From NCBI GenBank assembly GCA_036346375.1, contig CM070511.1, positions 3,534,001-3,598,000 on the forward strand: a stretch of DNA of 64,000 nucleotides, in the 5' to 3' direction. Both the position numbers and the translations under genes were made by a program. Below are positions 53,540 to 64,000 of the stretch, piece after piece. Numbering within the stretch: position 1 is the stretch's first letter; each line of letters begins with the position of its first letter. Source of the stretch: Guadua angustifolia. Lineage: Eukaryota; Streptophyta; Magnoliopsida; Poales; Poaceae. The notes under the pieces were generated by a model. The model ran no database searches. It had not been told where the DNA came from and was given only the letters and a program-made list of their open reading frames with translations.

Positions 53540-54010
53540 GAACGAGACATCACTATCACTGTATCTATGTCGGTTCTTAAGTTTTTGAAAAAAACGATTG
53601 TGATAAGTAACTTCGGAGGGGTGTTAGTAATAATCACTATCGGTTCTGAGATTATAAGTGATTGTGATGTAGCATTGGACACATCCGAATCGGTTCTCTA
53701 CTAAAAAGTGATAGTGATGTGAACGGTCATCACTATCGGTTCTTTTCATAGAAGTGATAGTGATGTGCACGTGATCATCACTATCACTTCTATGAAAAGA
53801 ACCGATAGTGATAACCTACACATCACTATCACTTTTTAGTAGAGAACCGATTCTGATGTGCACATGGTCATCACTATCGGTTCTTTTTATAGAAGTGATA
53901 GTGATGACCGTGCACATCACTATCGCTTGTTAAAAAGAACCGATTCTGATGTGCTGCCGTGCACATCACTATCGCTTTTTGAAAAGAACCGATTCTGATG
54001 TGCCTCGCTA
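53540..54010 (+). repeat. CACTA 1 subterminal repeats, including a perfect two-tier inverted repeat
   Basis: The motifs ATCACTATCGGTTCTTTT and AGTGATAGTGATGTG alternate in both orientations. Within them, 53687-53721 is the exact reverse complement of 53819-53853 (35 bases) and 53729-53765 is the exact reverse complement of 53776-53812 (37 bases), with a 10-base loop. Subterminal motifs of CACTA elements are binding sites for the element's DNA-binding protein (TNPA in En/Spm). Confidence 0.88.
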
Positions 54011-54020
54011 GGTTATATAT
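54011..54020 (+). promoter_or_regulatory. Probable promoter TATA box of CACTA 1
   Basis: GGTTATATAT lies directly after the subterminal repeats, about 1.06 kb before the transposase start codon. The leader between them probably contains an intron. Confidence 0.5.
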
Positions 54021-54425
54021 ACCACTCGCACCGAACTCTTCTCTGTTGTTGCTCGGAGGAGATTTCTCCGCCGCCACCCGAGAAAATAGCTCATATTGTG
54101 TGGTTGGAAGCAACACTTGGGTGAGAAAAATTGAAGTCCTCATGGGTGGGTATTAAGAGGGCAAAATTGAAACCCTATCTTGAGGAGATTCCCCTGTTTT
54201 GCCCTGTTTTGCGGTTTTCTTCAAAATGTGATCAGCAATTCTTTAAACCCTTCAATTTTGCACTGTAATTTCGATATGTCGTCAATAAAGTTTAGGTTGC
54301 CTTTGGAATTGTGTGCGTGCTTTCAGATTTCACACTCTTTATTTGACAAGCACATATCTATTTAATTTTGTAGTGCGATCTCTGTTTATATGGAATTATT
54401 ATTGCTATCATGTAGTAGCTGTTAT

Positions 54426-54790
54426 TAGAGTTTAGGCGGCGTAACCTCGTCTCCCGTTCGAGGGTGCTTATTTATAAATATGCTGAGCGAAAGGGCATAT
54501 TTATAAGCGGCGATCTCGAATTGTCCATATTTTTGGACGATTCGAGGATATATGGTTCGAGCAAGTTCCTAAGCTTGTGTTGTACAAGTTGAGTAGATTT
54601 GATAGCGTCTCTCTGGTGTTCTCCGAATACACACCCTCTTGACTGTTGTCGAGGCGTGTATCCGGAGAACGGCGGGGAGATCTTGCAAAATTTTCTCTGA
54701 GTTATACAGCAACAAGAACTTGTCCATATATCCTCGAATGGGATAGGACCTTATAACCTATTTAGAGATTAGGAGTCATCGTTGGTACCC
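54426..54790 (+). other. Nested hairpin module in the CACTA leader, copy 1
   Basis: Three helices are visible. Outer: 54540-54555 with 54724-54739 (16 perfect pairs). Middle: 54618-54632 with 54656-54670 (14 of 15). A separate upstream hairpin: 54472-54483 with 54495-54506 (12 perfect). The module recurs at 60811-61160 with several changes that keep pairing. It begins TAGAGTTTAGG and ends TTAGAGATTAGGAG. Confidence 0.8.
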
Positions 54791-55079
54791 TTGTTTTGTT
54801 TAGTTGTAGTAGAAAGATTTGCAAGCTCTTGCACTAGCTATATAATTAGATTATTTGATATCATTGTTGATGTTAAAATTTATGTCTCTTATGTAGGGAA
54901 TTGGAAGCTTTAAACCGGGGAAGAAGCTAGGTATCGATCGGAGTACATTTATATATCTTGGAACCTGTCCACTATTTTGCAAAGGTAATATTAATTGAAA
55001 TAATGTCTCAATATTTAAAATAGCTATAGCTAGTTATCGCTCGTTTTTCCTTAATTTATTGTCCAAAATTTAATTGCAG

Positions 55080-58000
55080 ATGGACCGTGAGGAATGGATG
55101 TATCGAAAAAGCCGTGTGAGTGCTGAATTTGAGAGGGTGTTAAGGAGTTCAAAAAATTGCGAAGGCGACATGGTGAGGAGGGTGTAAACTTCATATATTG
55201 TCCTTGCATTGATTGCACGAATCGAGGAGATTTAACAACTCATCTCAAATTGAGGACCACGATTCAACGTGGCCGTGAGGAATTACACATGTTGGATCCA
55301 TCACGGGGAGGCGGTAGTACCCTTCCGATATGCAGCGAAGATACGGTGGAACCGGATGGCGAGTTGCGACTGATATGTTTGAGGAGGATAATTTGGAGCA
55401 AATGTTGCGGGATGTGGAGGTAATTACGGAAAGAGAGTTTGAAAAGTTTAAAAGCTTGATAGAAGGCGATGCCAAATCGATGTTCACGAGTTGCAAAGCG
55501 GAATACACCAGTTGGGTTCGGTCCTTGCATTGTTGAACTAAAGGCAAAACACCATTGGACAGATACAAGTTTCAATGCACTACTAGTTCTTCTATCGGAT
55601 CTGCTTACGGAGAAGCGAGTTGCCAACAAGTATTTATGAAGCGAAGAAGCTACTATGTCCCATGAGAATGGAAATAGAAAGGATACATGCATGTCAGAAT
55701 GATTGCATCTTGTACATGCTTGCACATCAGAGCTACGTTTGTCCGGTTGCGGTGTGCCCGGTACAAACAAAAGGAGAAGCGTAACGACAAGAAGCGCAAG
55801 AGCCGGGGCAACGACGGTGAAGAGGTACCTAAAGGTGCACCGGCCAAGGTATTGTGGTACTTGCCCATCATTCCCCGTCTGGAGCGGTTGTTTGCAAATC
55901 CGAGAGAGGCAAAATTGTTGCGTTGGCATTACGAGTCTCGAAAGGAAGATGGCAAGCTGACACACCCTGCTGATTCGGCTCAATGGAGAAACATCAATTG
56001 GAAACATGAGGAGTTTGGTGCCGAAACGAGGAACATAAGATTTGGGTTGAATACCGATGGAATGAATCCGTTTGGTAACATGAGCGATCGTCCACAGCAC
56101 TGGCGATTCATTGTGTATCTACAACCTCCTCCTTGGTACATGCATGAAGCGGAAGTATATCATGATGTCATTACTAATCTCGGGACCCAAACAGCCGGGA
56201 AATGATATTGATGTGTACCTTGCACCATTGATCGAGGATTTGGTAAAATTGTGGAATGAGGGGGTCATCGTGTGGGATGCGTACAAATGAGAGCATTTCA
56301 CCCTACGGGCTATGGTATTTTGCACCATAAATGATTTCCCGGCCCTTGGTAATTTGGCAGGTTACAGTACGAAAGGAGCCAAAGCGTGTCCTATTTTTGA
56401 AGAGGAGACTAAGAGTCTATGGTGCGAATTCCAAGAAAAGCGTGTATATGGGTCACCGTAGGTTTCTACCTCGAAGTCATCGATCTAGTAAGATGGATGA
56501 CAAATTTGATGGGAAGAGGAAGTCCGTTCGGCACATGACCTATGAGTGGAAGCCAAGTATATTCACGTGTAGAGGATATCGATGTTGATGCGGAAAAGAG
56601 CCGTAAATCTGTTAGTCCTAGGACCATTTGGAAGAAGAGGTCAATATTGCGGGACTTCTGCGTCTTTGGAAGGAGTTAGATGTCGGCATTGTATTGATGT
56701 CATGCATGTTGAGAAGAATGTCTGCGACAACTTGGTTGGCATCTGCTTGAACATACAGGAAGGCCAAAGATGGTGTCAATGCTCGTCGCGACATGGCCTA
56801 CATGGGAATCAAGCCTAGACTTGCGGTGATAGAGGAGGATGGAAAAGGTCAGTACATCCTGCTTGCATGCTACACCTGTCCAAGAAGGAGAAAGAAGATT
56901 ACGCAAATGTCTCCAAAGTATTAAAGTTCCATCGGCTACTCATGAACATTAAGAAGCTTGTGTCTATGGATGATTTGAAGTTGTTGGGCATGAAGTCCCA
57001 TGACTGCCATGTCTTGATGACCCAAATGCTCCAGTTGCAATCGAAATATTCTCCCGAGAGGATGTCGGGTTGGCAATCACAAAGTTGTGTTATTTCTTCA
57101 ATGCGATCTCTGCAAAGTTATTAACCCGATGTACTAGACAACTTCTGAGTGAGGTGGTGCAGACTCATGTCACCTTGAGATGCATTTCCCACCGATCGTT
57201 TTTGATGTAATGGTCCACCTTGTTGTTCACCTTGTCGAGAGATTAAGATATGTGGACCCACTTTCCTCGTTACATGTATCCGTTCAAGAGGTACATGGGT
57301 ATATTAAAGTTATGCGTGAGAATCGGTTGAAGCTTTGAGGTAGTATTGTTGAAGGTTATGGGGTGAAGAGGTTATTGAGTTTTGCGTGGACTACGGGTAA
57401 AGACAAGCAATCGGTGTTCTGTATCTCGTCATGAGGCAGACTTGTTGGTAAAGGAACCGTTGGGTCCAAACTAATGAGTCAGAGGTTTGATATGTATTGC
57501 AAAGGCGCATTTCACGTCTTGCGAGAATAAGCGCAGATTAGATCCATACATCGAGCAGCATAAGTTGATATTACGGAAGAGAATCCACAAATGGATGAGC
57601 TTTCCATCGCTAAGAACACAATGATCGATTCCTCACATGGTTCAAAGAAAAAGCGGAGGTCTCCTTTAGTGAGAATGTAAAATGGTTGGTGACGGACCAA
57701 GATTTAATGTCTGAGACATGGCGAAGTGCGATATTAATGGTTACACCTTTTACCTTTGAGAGTCAAGATGCCAAATCTTGTCCAAAATAGTGGTGTGAGT
57801 ATAAATGCTTTCTCTGATGATAATCACCCGAAAACAGTCTCCCCAACCACAATGAACTCTTACTATGGGATGATCGAAGAAATTTGGGAGCTCGATTACG
57901 GAATATACCAAGTTCCATTGTTCCGATGTAAGTTGGTATGACTTCTACATGGAGTGAAGGTCGACAAGAGAGGCTTTACTATTGTGGATCTCAGTAGACT

Positions 58001-58265
58001 CGCCTACAAAGATGATCCGTTTGTCCTTGTGAAGCAAGCAACTCAAGTCTTTTACGTGCGCGATCCGGCCAATCCGAGGTTGCACGTCGTTCTTCAGGGC
58101 AAGAGACGGATCGTAGGAGTTGAAGATGTTGTAGATGAAGAAGAGTATAACCAATTCGATGAGATACCTTCATTTGCGGATGGGGCTTGTCTTAGCGGGG
58201 ATGGCGACACACATGGAGCCAATTACATGCGAGTAGATCATCATGAGCAGCGATATTGTAAATAA
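55080..58265 (+). pseudogene. TNP2-like CACTA transposase (heavily decayed)
   Basis: The ATG at 55080 follows TTGCAG, a likely splice acceptor, and MDREEWMYRKSRVSAEFERV plus CPCIDCTNRGDL (after a frameshift near 55150) match the transposase-associated zinc-finger domain. The TNP2/Transposase_21 core is readable in pieces: STYEAKKLLCPMRMEIERIH, ACQNDCILYMLAHQSY, VLWYLPIIPRLERLFANPRE, RNIRFGLNTDGMNPFGNMS (about 56030-56085), HRRFLPRSH, MHVEKNVCDNLVGICLN (56702-56752). The C-terminal part 56870-57120 resembles the DUF4218 region, and 57756-58260 (FSDDNHPKTVS, DLSRLAYKDDPFVLVKQATQ, RIVGVEDVVDEEEYNQFDE) the DUF4216 region. At least ten frame breaks or stops make it non-functional. The long antisense frame at 55264-56100 is a shadow. 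Confidence 0.85.
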
Positions 58266-58337
58266 ATGGACTATTATAATGTATGTAAAATTGCTGTTTG
58301 GAGGCTTCGATTAAAATGCATGCAATTTCTCTTTATG

Positions 58338-59054
58338 CCTGCACTTTGTGCCATATGTTGTGAAAGAAAATTCCATTTGACAAAATTACTTTTGGGAAAG
58401 CTTGTAAATAGTCGAAAGCTCATTTCTGGAAATTTTCGTACAATTCCAGATTAATTTGAAAAAGTTTTGACTTTTCTCGCTTCGCACAAATCATGTCTCT
58501 GAAATGAATTTTAGCATATTTCTTGAATGAAATCGCTTTTTCCAAAAATTCTTTTATGGAAAGTTTTGCGATATCTGAAATATATTTTTGCATAATTTCA
58601 AATAATTCCAATGATATTTGCAAAAGTTTTACACTCTTTGATCTAATTCTGAAAATGTACTGCATGCATGGTTTGTCTGGAAAGGCAATAGTGCAACCTG
58701 CACTTTGTGCCATAATTTGTGAAAGAAAATTCCATTTGACGAAATTATTGTTGGGAAAGCTTGTAAATAGTCAAAAGTTCATTTCTGGAAATTTTCGTAC
58801 AATTCAGATTAATTTGAAAAAGTTTTGACTTTTCTATGCTTTTACGCACAAATCATGTCTCTGAAATGAATTTTGGCATATTTCTTGAATGAGGTTGCTT
58901 TTTCCAAAAATTATTTTATGAAAAGTTTTGCGGTATCTGAAATATGTTTCTGCAAAATTTCTAATAATTTCAACAATGTATGATAAAGTTATGGCATTTT
59001 CTCTCTTTGTCGAAATGCTGAAAATTCAGAACTTGCAGATGTCTGAAAAGGAAT
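58338..59054. repeat. 359-bp direct duplication (two units)
   Basis: Units start at 58338 and 58697, both with CCTGCACTTTGTGCCATA, and run head to tail. They share GAAAGAAAATTCCATTTGAC, CTTGAATGA and ATATCTGAAATAT phrases and end in AATAGTGCAA. The second unit abuts the subterminal repeats of the next CACTA block. No coding function is seen. Confidence 0.85.
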
Positions 59055-59069
59055 AGTGCAATAAACTAC

Positions 59070-59390
59070 ATCAGTGTCGGTTTTCCTTAAAAAAGTGATA
59101 CTAATGATAAAGAATCGATGTCGGTTTTCTTAAAAAAGTGATACTAATGATGAAGCATCGATATCGCTTTTCTTAAAAAGTGATACTAATGATAAAGCAT
59201 CGATGTCGGTTTTCTTAAAAGAGTGATACTAATAATAACTCATCGATGTCGGTTTTCTTAAAAAGTGATACTAATGATGAAGCATCGATGATCGCTTTTC
59301 TTAAAGAGTGATCTTGATGACTAACATCGATGTCGGTTTTCTTAAAAGAGTGATACTAATGAGTGTGCAATCTATCGATTTCTTAAAACC
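59070..59390 (+). repeat. 44-bp subterminal tandem repeats (about 7 units)
   Basis: GTCGGTTTTCTTAAAAAGTG plus ATACTAATGATGAAGCATCG units recur every 44 or so bases from 59076 (59076, 59120, 59163 and on). The motif resembles, but is not the same as, the TCGGTTCTTTT / AGTGATAGTGATG subterminal motif of CACTA 1. Confidence 0.82.
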
Positions 59391-59464
59391 CGACCCATCT
59401 CGCGATAGTAGCCATTAGGCAGCCTATGACCACGCTCCACGCTTAACCCTAGCCGCCGCCGACG

Positions 59465-59735
59465 CGCGGTGCCTTGCCTCGCCGCCCGTCCGTCGCCGGT
59501 GCCCTGCCTCACCTCCCGCCCGTCGCCGGTGCCTCGCCTCGCCGCCCGTCCGTCGCCGGTGCCCTGCCTCGCCTCCCCCCCATCGCCAGTGCCTCGCCTC
59601 GCCACCCGTCCCATCGCCGGTGCCCTGCCTCGCCTCCTGCCCGTCCCATCGCCCGCGCCCATGCCTTGCGCCCCATCGCCCAGCGCCGCCTCGGCCTTGC
59701 GCCCCATCGCCCACCGCCGCCCCCCCCGCCCGATT
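59465..59735. repeat. GC-rich minisatellite (about 33-bp units)
   Basis: CGTCGCCGGTGCC(C/T)(T/C)GCCTCGCC units repeat about eight times. The open frames on both strands (90, 87, 111 and 96 codons) are repeat translations (RPSPVPCLA type) and are not genes. It lies where a GC-rich 5' leader of the CACTA gene would be. Confidence 0.8.
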
Positions 59736-60810
59736 AGGTAAAGAATAGATTGAGGTAAAAACAGATTGAGGTTTGAGTGTTGCTTTGATTTGAGTAGCTT
59801 TGAGTCTGCTCTTACGTGAGTATTTGAGATTCTAATTTCGATTTACTATTCGGTTACTGTATTGCTCTGTGATGATCTTGGGTTATTAATGAATATGACA
59901 TTAATGGTGTGATTTAGGCCTTGAACTACTAGTCTTGCATGGTTGAAATTGTTGATTATATTCATTTGTTTTGTATTCTCTGCAGTAGCTTTGATTCTAT
60001 CGGTAGTAAACCTCTATTTGTAAATTGCACGGTGCGATTGGTAGGATAGTTAATTATTATGCGATTATATCCGGAAGATTTAGATAAATATTGCGATCAT
60101 CGATCAAAACAATTTTCATGATCTAGTTAACAAATGATTTGAACTGAACTTGCTTCATGTGATAGATTAATCTGAACGAAACAACATCATTTGGTTCGGT
60201 TAGTATACTTTGTTGAACTGATCTGAACTGGTTTGATATATTAACTACTGGTAGTTTGCCCTGACCAGAATTCTGTCACTTGGTTCAATTGGCTGTCATT
60301 GTTAACTTGATCTGAGATAGTTTTGTTGGCTCAGTTGTTGTGTTGCTGATCTGATCAGAACACCTGTTGTGGATAAAACTGACATGTTTCTAGCTATATA
60401 TATTGAATTGTAACAGTGAACCATATTTAATCAATTCTTGTGCATGCTAAGGTGGTAAGGGTTCAAGGCTTAAGTCACTGAATTGATTAGTCTAGCCCAT
60501 TTATGATTGTGGTGAAGATTCTTATCTTCATTCTAACCCAATTCTGAGAGCACATTAAATTTATTCCCTCTAATTTGAGGTGATAGACATAATTCTTAGA
60601 ATGGATGACACAAAATGGTTAAATATTGTCATATTTGTGTCATACTGGTTGCTAGAGGATTATGTATTCTTATTCATATGTTTTAAAGGAATAATGTACA
60701 AAGTCTTGCTCTTATATTACTTAATTTTCCAACAATCCAGTATAGTGCTTTTTCTTTGTACTTGTATTTTTTACTGCATGTTATTATTATTCTTGTAATA
60801 TGATCTCGTT
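59736..60810 (+). other. AT-rich leader or intron sequence of CACTA block 2
   Basis: No ORF or RNA gene is evident. Degenerate GAACTGATCTGAACTGG-type phrases occur near 60140-60350. Its position between the GC-rich leader and the ORF fits a long 5' intron (inference). Confidence 0.4.
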
Positions 60811-61160
60811 AGAGTTCAAAATCGTAACATCGTCTCCCGTTCGAGTACTTGATTATGAATATGCCATTTCAGCATATTCATAAGCAAGTAGTCTCAGTAT
60901 CCATTTTTTGGGCGGTTCGAGGATATGTGGTTCGGGCAAGTTCTGAGCTATGTTGTACAACTTGAGTTGATTTGGTAGCGTTTCCTCGTGTTCTCCGGAT
61001 ACACACCCTCTTGACTGTTGTCGAGGCGTGTATACGGAGAACGGCGAAGATCTTCCAAATTTTCTCTGAAGTTATACAACGGCTTAGGAACTTGCTCGAA
61101 CCACATATCCACGAATGGGATTAAGACCAAACCTATTTAGAGATTAGGGGTTATCATTGA
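60811..61160 (+). other. Nested hairpin module in the CACTA leader, copy 2
   Basis: The architecture is the same as at 54426-54790. Outer helix: 60916-60943 with 61088-61115 (26 of 28 pairs). Middle: 60990-61004 with 61028-61042 (14 of 15, mismatch at the same position as copy 1). Upstream hairpin: 60853-60864 with 60872-60883 (12 of 12), extended by CTTG with CAAG. Confidence 0.8.
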
Positions 61161-61425
61161 GTGCGTATTTAGTTGGTCAGCGGATATTGCATGTTATGTA
61201 AACACTAACTTGACCTTCTTGTGTTGCTATTCTTGCAAGTATCGAAAACCGACCTATTGTTCCCATTGTCTTGCAAGTATTATTGCCATTGCATTAGTAC
61301 ATTAATGCTCAAATTCTCTGTTGATGTTGTGAAATCTGAAACTTGTTGGTATTTCCAAACATCTGCTAGTGCTAAATTCACTTGTCATATGGAATGGGCT
61401 TTTGTTTTTTTATCTGAGCATAGCT

Positions 61426-61485
61426 TAGAGTTTAAGTTGCGTAACCCACATGTATCCGTTCGAATTTAGAGATTAGGAGTTATCA
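61426..61485 (+). repeat. Remnant of the hairpin module lacking its centre
   Basis: TAGAGTTTAAGTTGCGTAACC joins directly to TTTAGAGATTAGGAGTTATC, the two edges of the module, with only about 15 bases between. All three helices are missing, as after a precise internal deletion. Confidence 0.65.
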
Positions 61486-61623
61486 TTCGAACTTATTTAG
61501 TTGGTCAATAGATAGACTTTTGTTTGGAACAATTGCATACTATGAATTATCTGTTGATCCTTTACAAGATTTATTGTCAAGTGCATATAGTAGCTTCAAA
61601 TTGCTTTCTCTCATATCACACAT

Positions 61624-63876
61624 ATGACCTTATCAGATAAGAAAACTCAAAATGTCACAACTAGAGAGCATCGGCAAATGCATGACAGAGTAGAAGGTCT
61701 TCTTGAGGGCGAGCATGGTTCCAATTACTCAAGGGCGAGTAAGGTGAGGAAGACACGAGGACCAAACAAAGGGGCTCTGAGGGAGAACGCCGCAGTTTCT
61801 CGCTTCAATGCCACGAAGTGCACGGGCCCTCCTAAGTACATGGGGCGATCTGGGTCATTTCTTGGCCAATTGGTGAGGAGAGAGTGCCCATAACAATTAA
61901 GGATTGGAGAAAGGAAGTCATGAGCGAAGAATCGGTTGTGGGGCGAGGTTAAGAGTAAATGGATTATAGAGGAGGAAGATGAACCCAAAGCGAGGCAGTG
62001 CGCCTTGAAGAGGATGGGTGTGGCCTTGAGGCACTTCAAGACCCTTATGCACAGTGATGCGTCTTTGAAAGGCCCTACACCATTCGAGAGGTATCCATTT
62101 GTGACCCACGATGTTTGGGTGGAGTTCACGAGGATGAAGAATGCGCTGAGGCGAGCGACTAAGAGAGAGGAACACCGCTGTCGGAGGCATAACACGCACC
62201 GCACCACCTCGGTACAAGCGGCTATGAGGGAAGAAGGCGAGTGGGCGCGACTAGCCGAGGAGTGCACTCACTCGGGAAGGTGATGCCTTACTCCCACATA
62301 TCGAGGAGCGGCACGCATAGCGGGTATTAGCGAGGACAAAAAAAACCTGACGGGCAGCTTGTAGTTGCAAACCACCGCTACCGCTCAAGTCGTCTCTACC
62401 ATCGTAAGACATCTAACTTAGTACAATCCAATTGACCCAACTTGTTGTATTTCAAATCTAATTCGTACTCGCTTATTACGGGAAGAGGTAAGCCGTGAAA
62501 AGAACAGGGACCTTCTGAGCCAAGGGTCGCAGGACATCACGTCGTCTGCGATCGGAAGTCCGACCATAAGGGTGCGGTGCTTGCCGTGAGGCGGGACACA
62601 TGAAGAAGTCCTACTTTCAAGATGGCGTTGCGGCGCCATATCAAGGTCATGGCGAGCACGTGAGGCGCCTCATGGACACACTAAGGGAGCAGCTGAGGGA
62701 GGAGATTAAGGAGGAGATGATGGCACGTGAGGAGGAGATAAGAGGGAGATGATGGCACGTGAGGATCGCTGAGGGCCGAGATGATGGCGATGATTTCCCA
62801 GTCGAGCGGATGCCCTCGACTCTCATAGAAGTCGTGCCCGACCTAGCATTGCGGTTCCAAAAATGATAAGACCGGTCCCCAACCAAGGTAATAATTAATT
62901 TTTCTGAGTTAAAGCTACGAGTGTAACTCCGCAATGTTTTTCCTCAAGTTGTACACTTCTTACAGGTGCTGCGAAGTGCCGGCTCACCATCATGACGGAG
63001 GATGGATTTCTCGTCGAGGCCGCAGCTGGGTTGCATTTCCATGCAGCGAGGCGGACCTTGTGCATGGTCGGCTGTGGGGAAGGGCTACATGAGGTGCGGT
63101 GGACTCGTCCACGAAGACTTCTTATCACATGTGCTCGATTTCCCCCGAAGATATCACCACTCTCGGGCAAGCACGCATGTCGTTCATCAAGTGGCCCACG
63201 ACGGGTGTCGTACTGGTCAAGGTAAAAAGTCCCTCCATGTCTTCTCTACCATTCCAGTACTACTGCAGTAAGTTAAATATATGCGTGCTTCGTAGGTTCC
63301 TCCTGCGTCTGCTCCTGCTCCTGCGCCTGATCCTGCTCCTGCTCCTCACTTTGCTCCGCTCCTGCTTTGATCCCCTACGCTCCTCCGCTTTGCTCCTGCT
63401 CTTGCTCCTGCGCTTGCGCCTCCTCCTCCTCTGTACTGCTCCCTTACTGCTCCAACCGCGGTGATGACACTGAGTGCAGAACTGGCGTGTAAAGGACAAA
63501 CACGACACCGTAGAACCACAGGAGGCCTCAGAGACTCCTTCCGCCAAGAGGGCAAAGGCGAGAGAGCCACAGGCGCCCTTAAGGTACTGAAAAGCCCTTG
63601 CCCGACCTCGAGACTCCTTGACCCGAAAGAAATGTCGGCCTGACCCACGAGCACCTGTATGATTATAAGGCCTCTGAGCATGGAAAGCCCTGATTGTATC
63701 GCCTGGCTGAATCATCTAGGCGGTGGACTCGCATACTCCATGGATGGTACCTTGATAAGGTGAAGGCGGAAGAGCGTCGAGTCGACTTCAGCGTGAAGTA
63801 TAAAATGGTACATTTTCACCGTGACGAGATGGAACATTCCCGTCGGTTTGAGATCTATTCTATGTGTACCAAATGA
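61624..63876 (+). pseudogene. Ptta/En-Spm-type CACTA ORF (decayed)
   Basis: Segments in order: TRGPNKGALRENAAVSR, KYMGRSGSFLGQLVRRECP (stop), KARQCALKRMGVALRHFKTL, PFERYPFVTHDVWVEFTRMK and RCRRHNTHRTTSVQAAMREE (61936-62280), which match the plant transposase family Ptta/En/Spm (Transposase_24) as I know it. A charged helical stretch follows (62640-62790, REQLREEIKEEM). Then KCRLTIMTEDGFLVEAAAGL and EDITTLGQARMSFIKWPTTG (about 62970-63210), a proline/alanine-rich linker (63297-63360) and a C-terminal part (63694-63876, DKVKAEERRVDFSVKYKMVH). Frameshifts and stops separate every piece. By analogy with En/Spm it would encode the accessory DNA-binding protein (inference). Confidence 0.7.
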
Positions 63877-64000
63877 AAGCCATCGATATTTCTACTTTAC
63901 GATCATGGACGCTGTGAGTATCACACCATATAGCTTGCGCTCATGACTTTTATAGGATTTTGCATTATGTTTTCTCACATTCAACACGAGTTGCGGGATA
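63877..64000. other. Window end, no feature recognised
   Basis: Short AT-rich sequence after the last open frame. The element presumably continues beyond the window. Confidence 0.4.

Larger units (their letters stand above)
53530..58696 (+). mobile_element. CACTA (En/Spm) transposon 1; 3' end not located
   Basis: It begins CACTACTACAGAACG, the standard CACTA terminus. Subterminal repeats follow (53540-54010), then a TATA box, a leader with a hairpin module, and a decayed TNP2-like transposase (55080-58265). No 3' terminal inverted repeat was identified, and the end given is only the start of the next repeat unit. The second CACTA block begins near 59060 in the same orientation. Confidence 0.75.
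59060..63900 (+). mobile_element. CACTA-derived block 2 (boundaries uncertain)
   Basis: It has subterminal-type tandem repeats (59070-59390), a GC-rich leader, the hairpin module also found in CACTA 1 (60811-61160) and a Ptta/En-Spm-like ORF (61624-63876). No TNP2 gene is seen within it. The left end AACTACATCAGTGTCGG at 59065 may be a mutated CACTAC terminus. It is in the same orientation as CACTA 1. Confidence 0.55.

Noticed and set aside
55264..56100. 278-codon minus-strand ORF
   Set aside because: It is the antisense shadow of the TNP2-like coding sequence, whose plus-strand motifs are clear.
59372..59741. Four ORFs of 87-111 codons
   Set aside because: They are translations of the 33-bp GC-rich minisatellite.
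63260..63715. 151-codon minus ORF with an arginine/serine-rich tail resembling an SR protein
   Set aside because: It is antisense to the proline/alanine (CCT/GCT) linker of the CACTA ORF, so the RS-like stretch is a composition artefact.

Overview
This window is plant nuclear DNA, most likely from a grass. The evidence is the repeat content: Tekay/Del-type chromovirus LTR retrotransposons with 3-kb LTRs, a Tat-lineage gypsy element with an extra RNase H domain and an antisense gene, copia elements primed at TTATCAGCAC, CACTA (En/Spm) transposons with TNP2 and Ptta/En-Spm genes, and a Tourist-like MITE with TAA duplications. I found no convincing intact host gene and no tRNA or rRNA gene. It reads as gene-poor, nested-transposon heterochromatin.

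Layout. 1-1545: short-period degenerate tandem repeats. 1546-2642: a GC-rich stretch with a doubtful gene fragment, then a MITE (2148-2378). 2643-16826: one minus-strand LTR (family A) split by a structurally complete plus-strand Tekay-type element (element N, 4677-15455) with matching LTRs, PBS, PPT and the target duplication ACACC. 16827-17511: the 3' end of family A pol, fused at a 4-bp microhomology to an internal region of a second family (B1, 17512-21344). 21345-33633: LTR B, a second family B internal region (B2) and LTR C, giving LTR-internal-LTR-internal in tandem. Both family B copies carry an additional ORF upstream of gag.

33634-48111: a GC-rich host element with an 80-bp tandem array, split by a Tat-lineage gypsy element (34920 to about 46047). 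That element carries a long antisense ORF with a 'putative gypsy type transposon'-like domain. The host ends with its own short antisense ORF and a 611-bp LTR. 48112-53526: copia debris, namely a leader without gag-pol, a clean solo LTR (48670-50101, duplication GCACG), two oppositely oriented copia primer sites, and between them a 1.16-kb imperfect palindrome. 53530-64000: two CACTA-derived blocks in the same orientation, the first with a decayed TNP2-like transposase (55080-58265), the second with a decayed Ptta/En-Spm-like ORF (61624-63876).

Almost every coding region is broken by stops or frameshifts. The exceptions are the B2 RNase H-integrase-chromodomain ORF (621 codons) and the B1 upstream ORF (235 codons). 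The most unusual signals are (i) a nested hairpin module in both CACTA leaders with base changes that preserve pairing, (ii) a perfect two-tier inverted repeat in the CACTA 5' end, (iii) the pre-gag ORF of family B, (iv) antisense ORFs before the 3' LTRs of two Tat-like elements, and (v) loss of the same protease active-site glycine codon in three chromovirus copies. Identity figures given here are hand counts over the stated short segments only.
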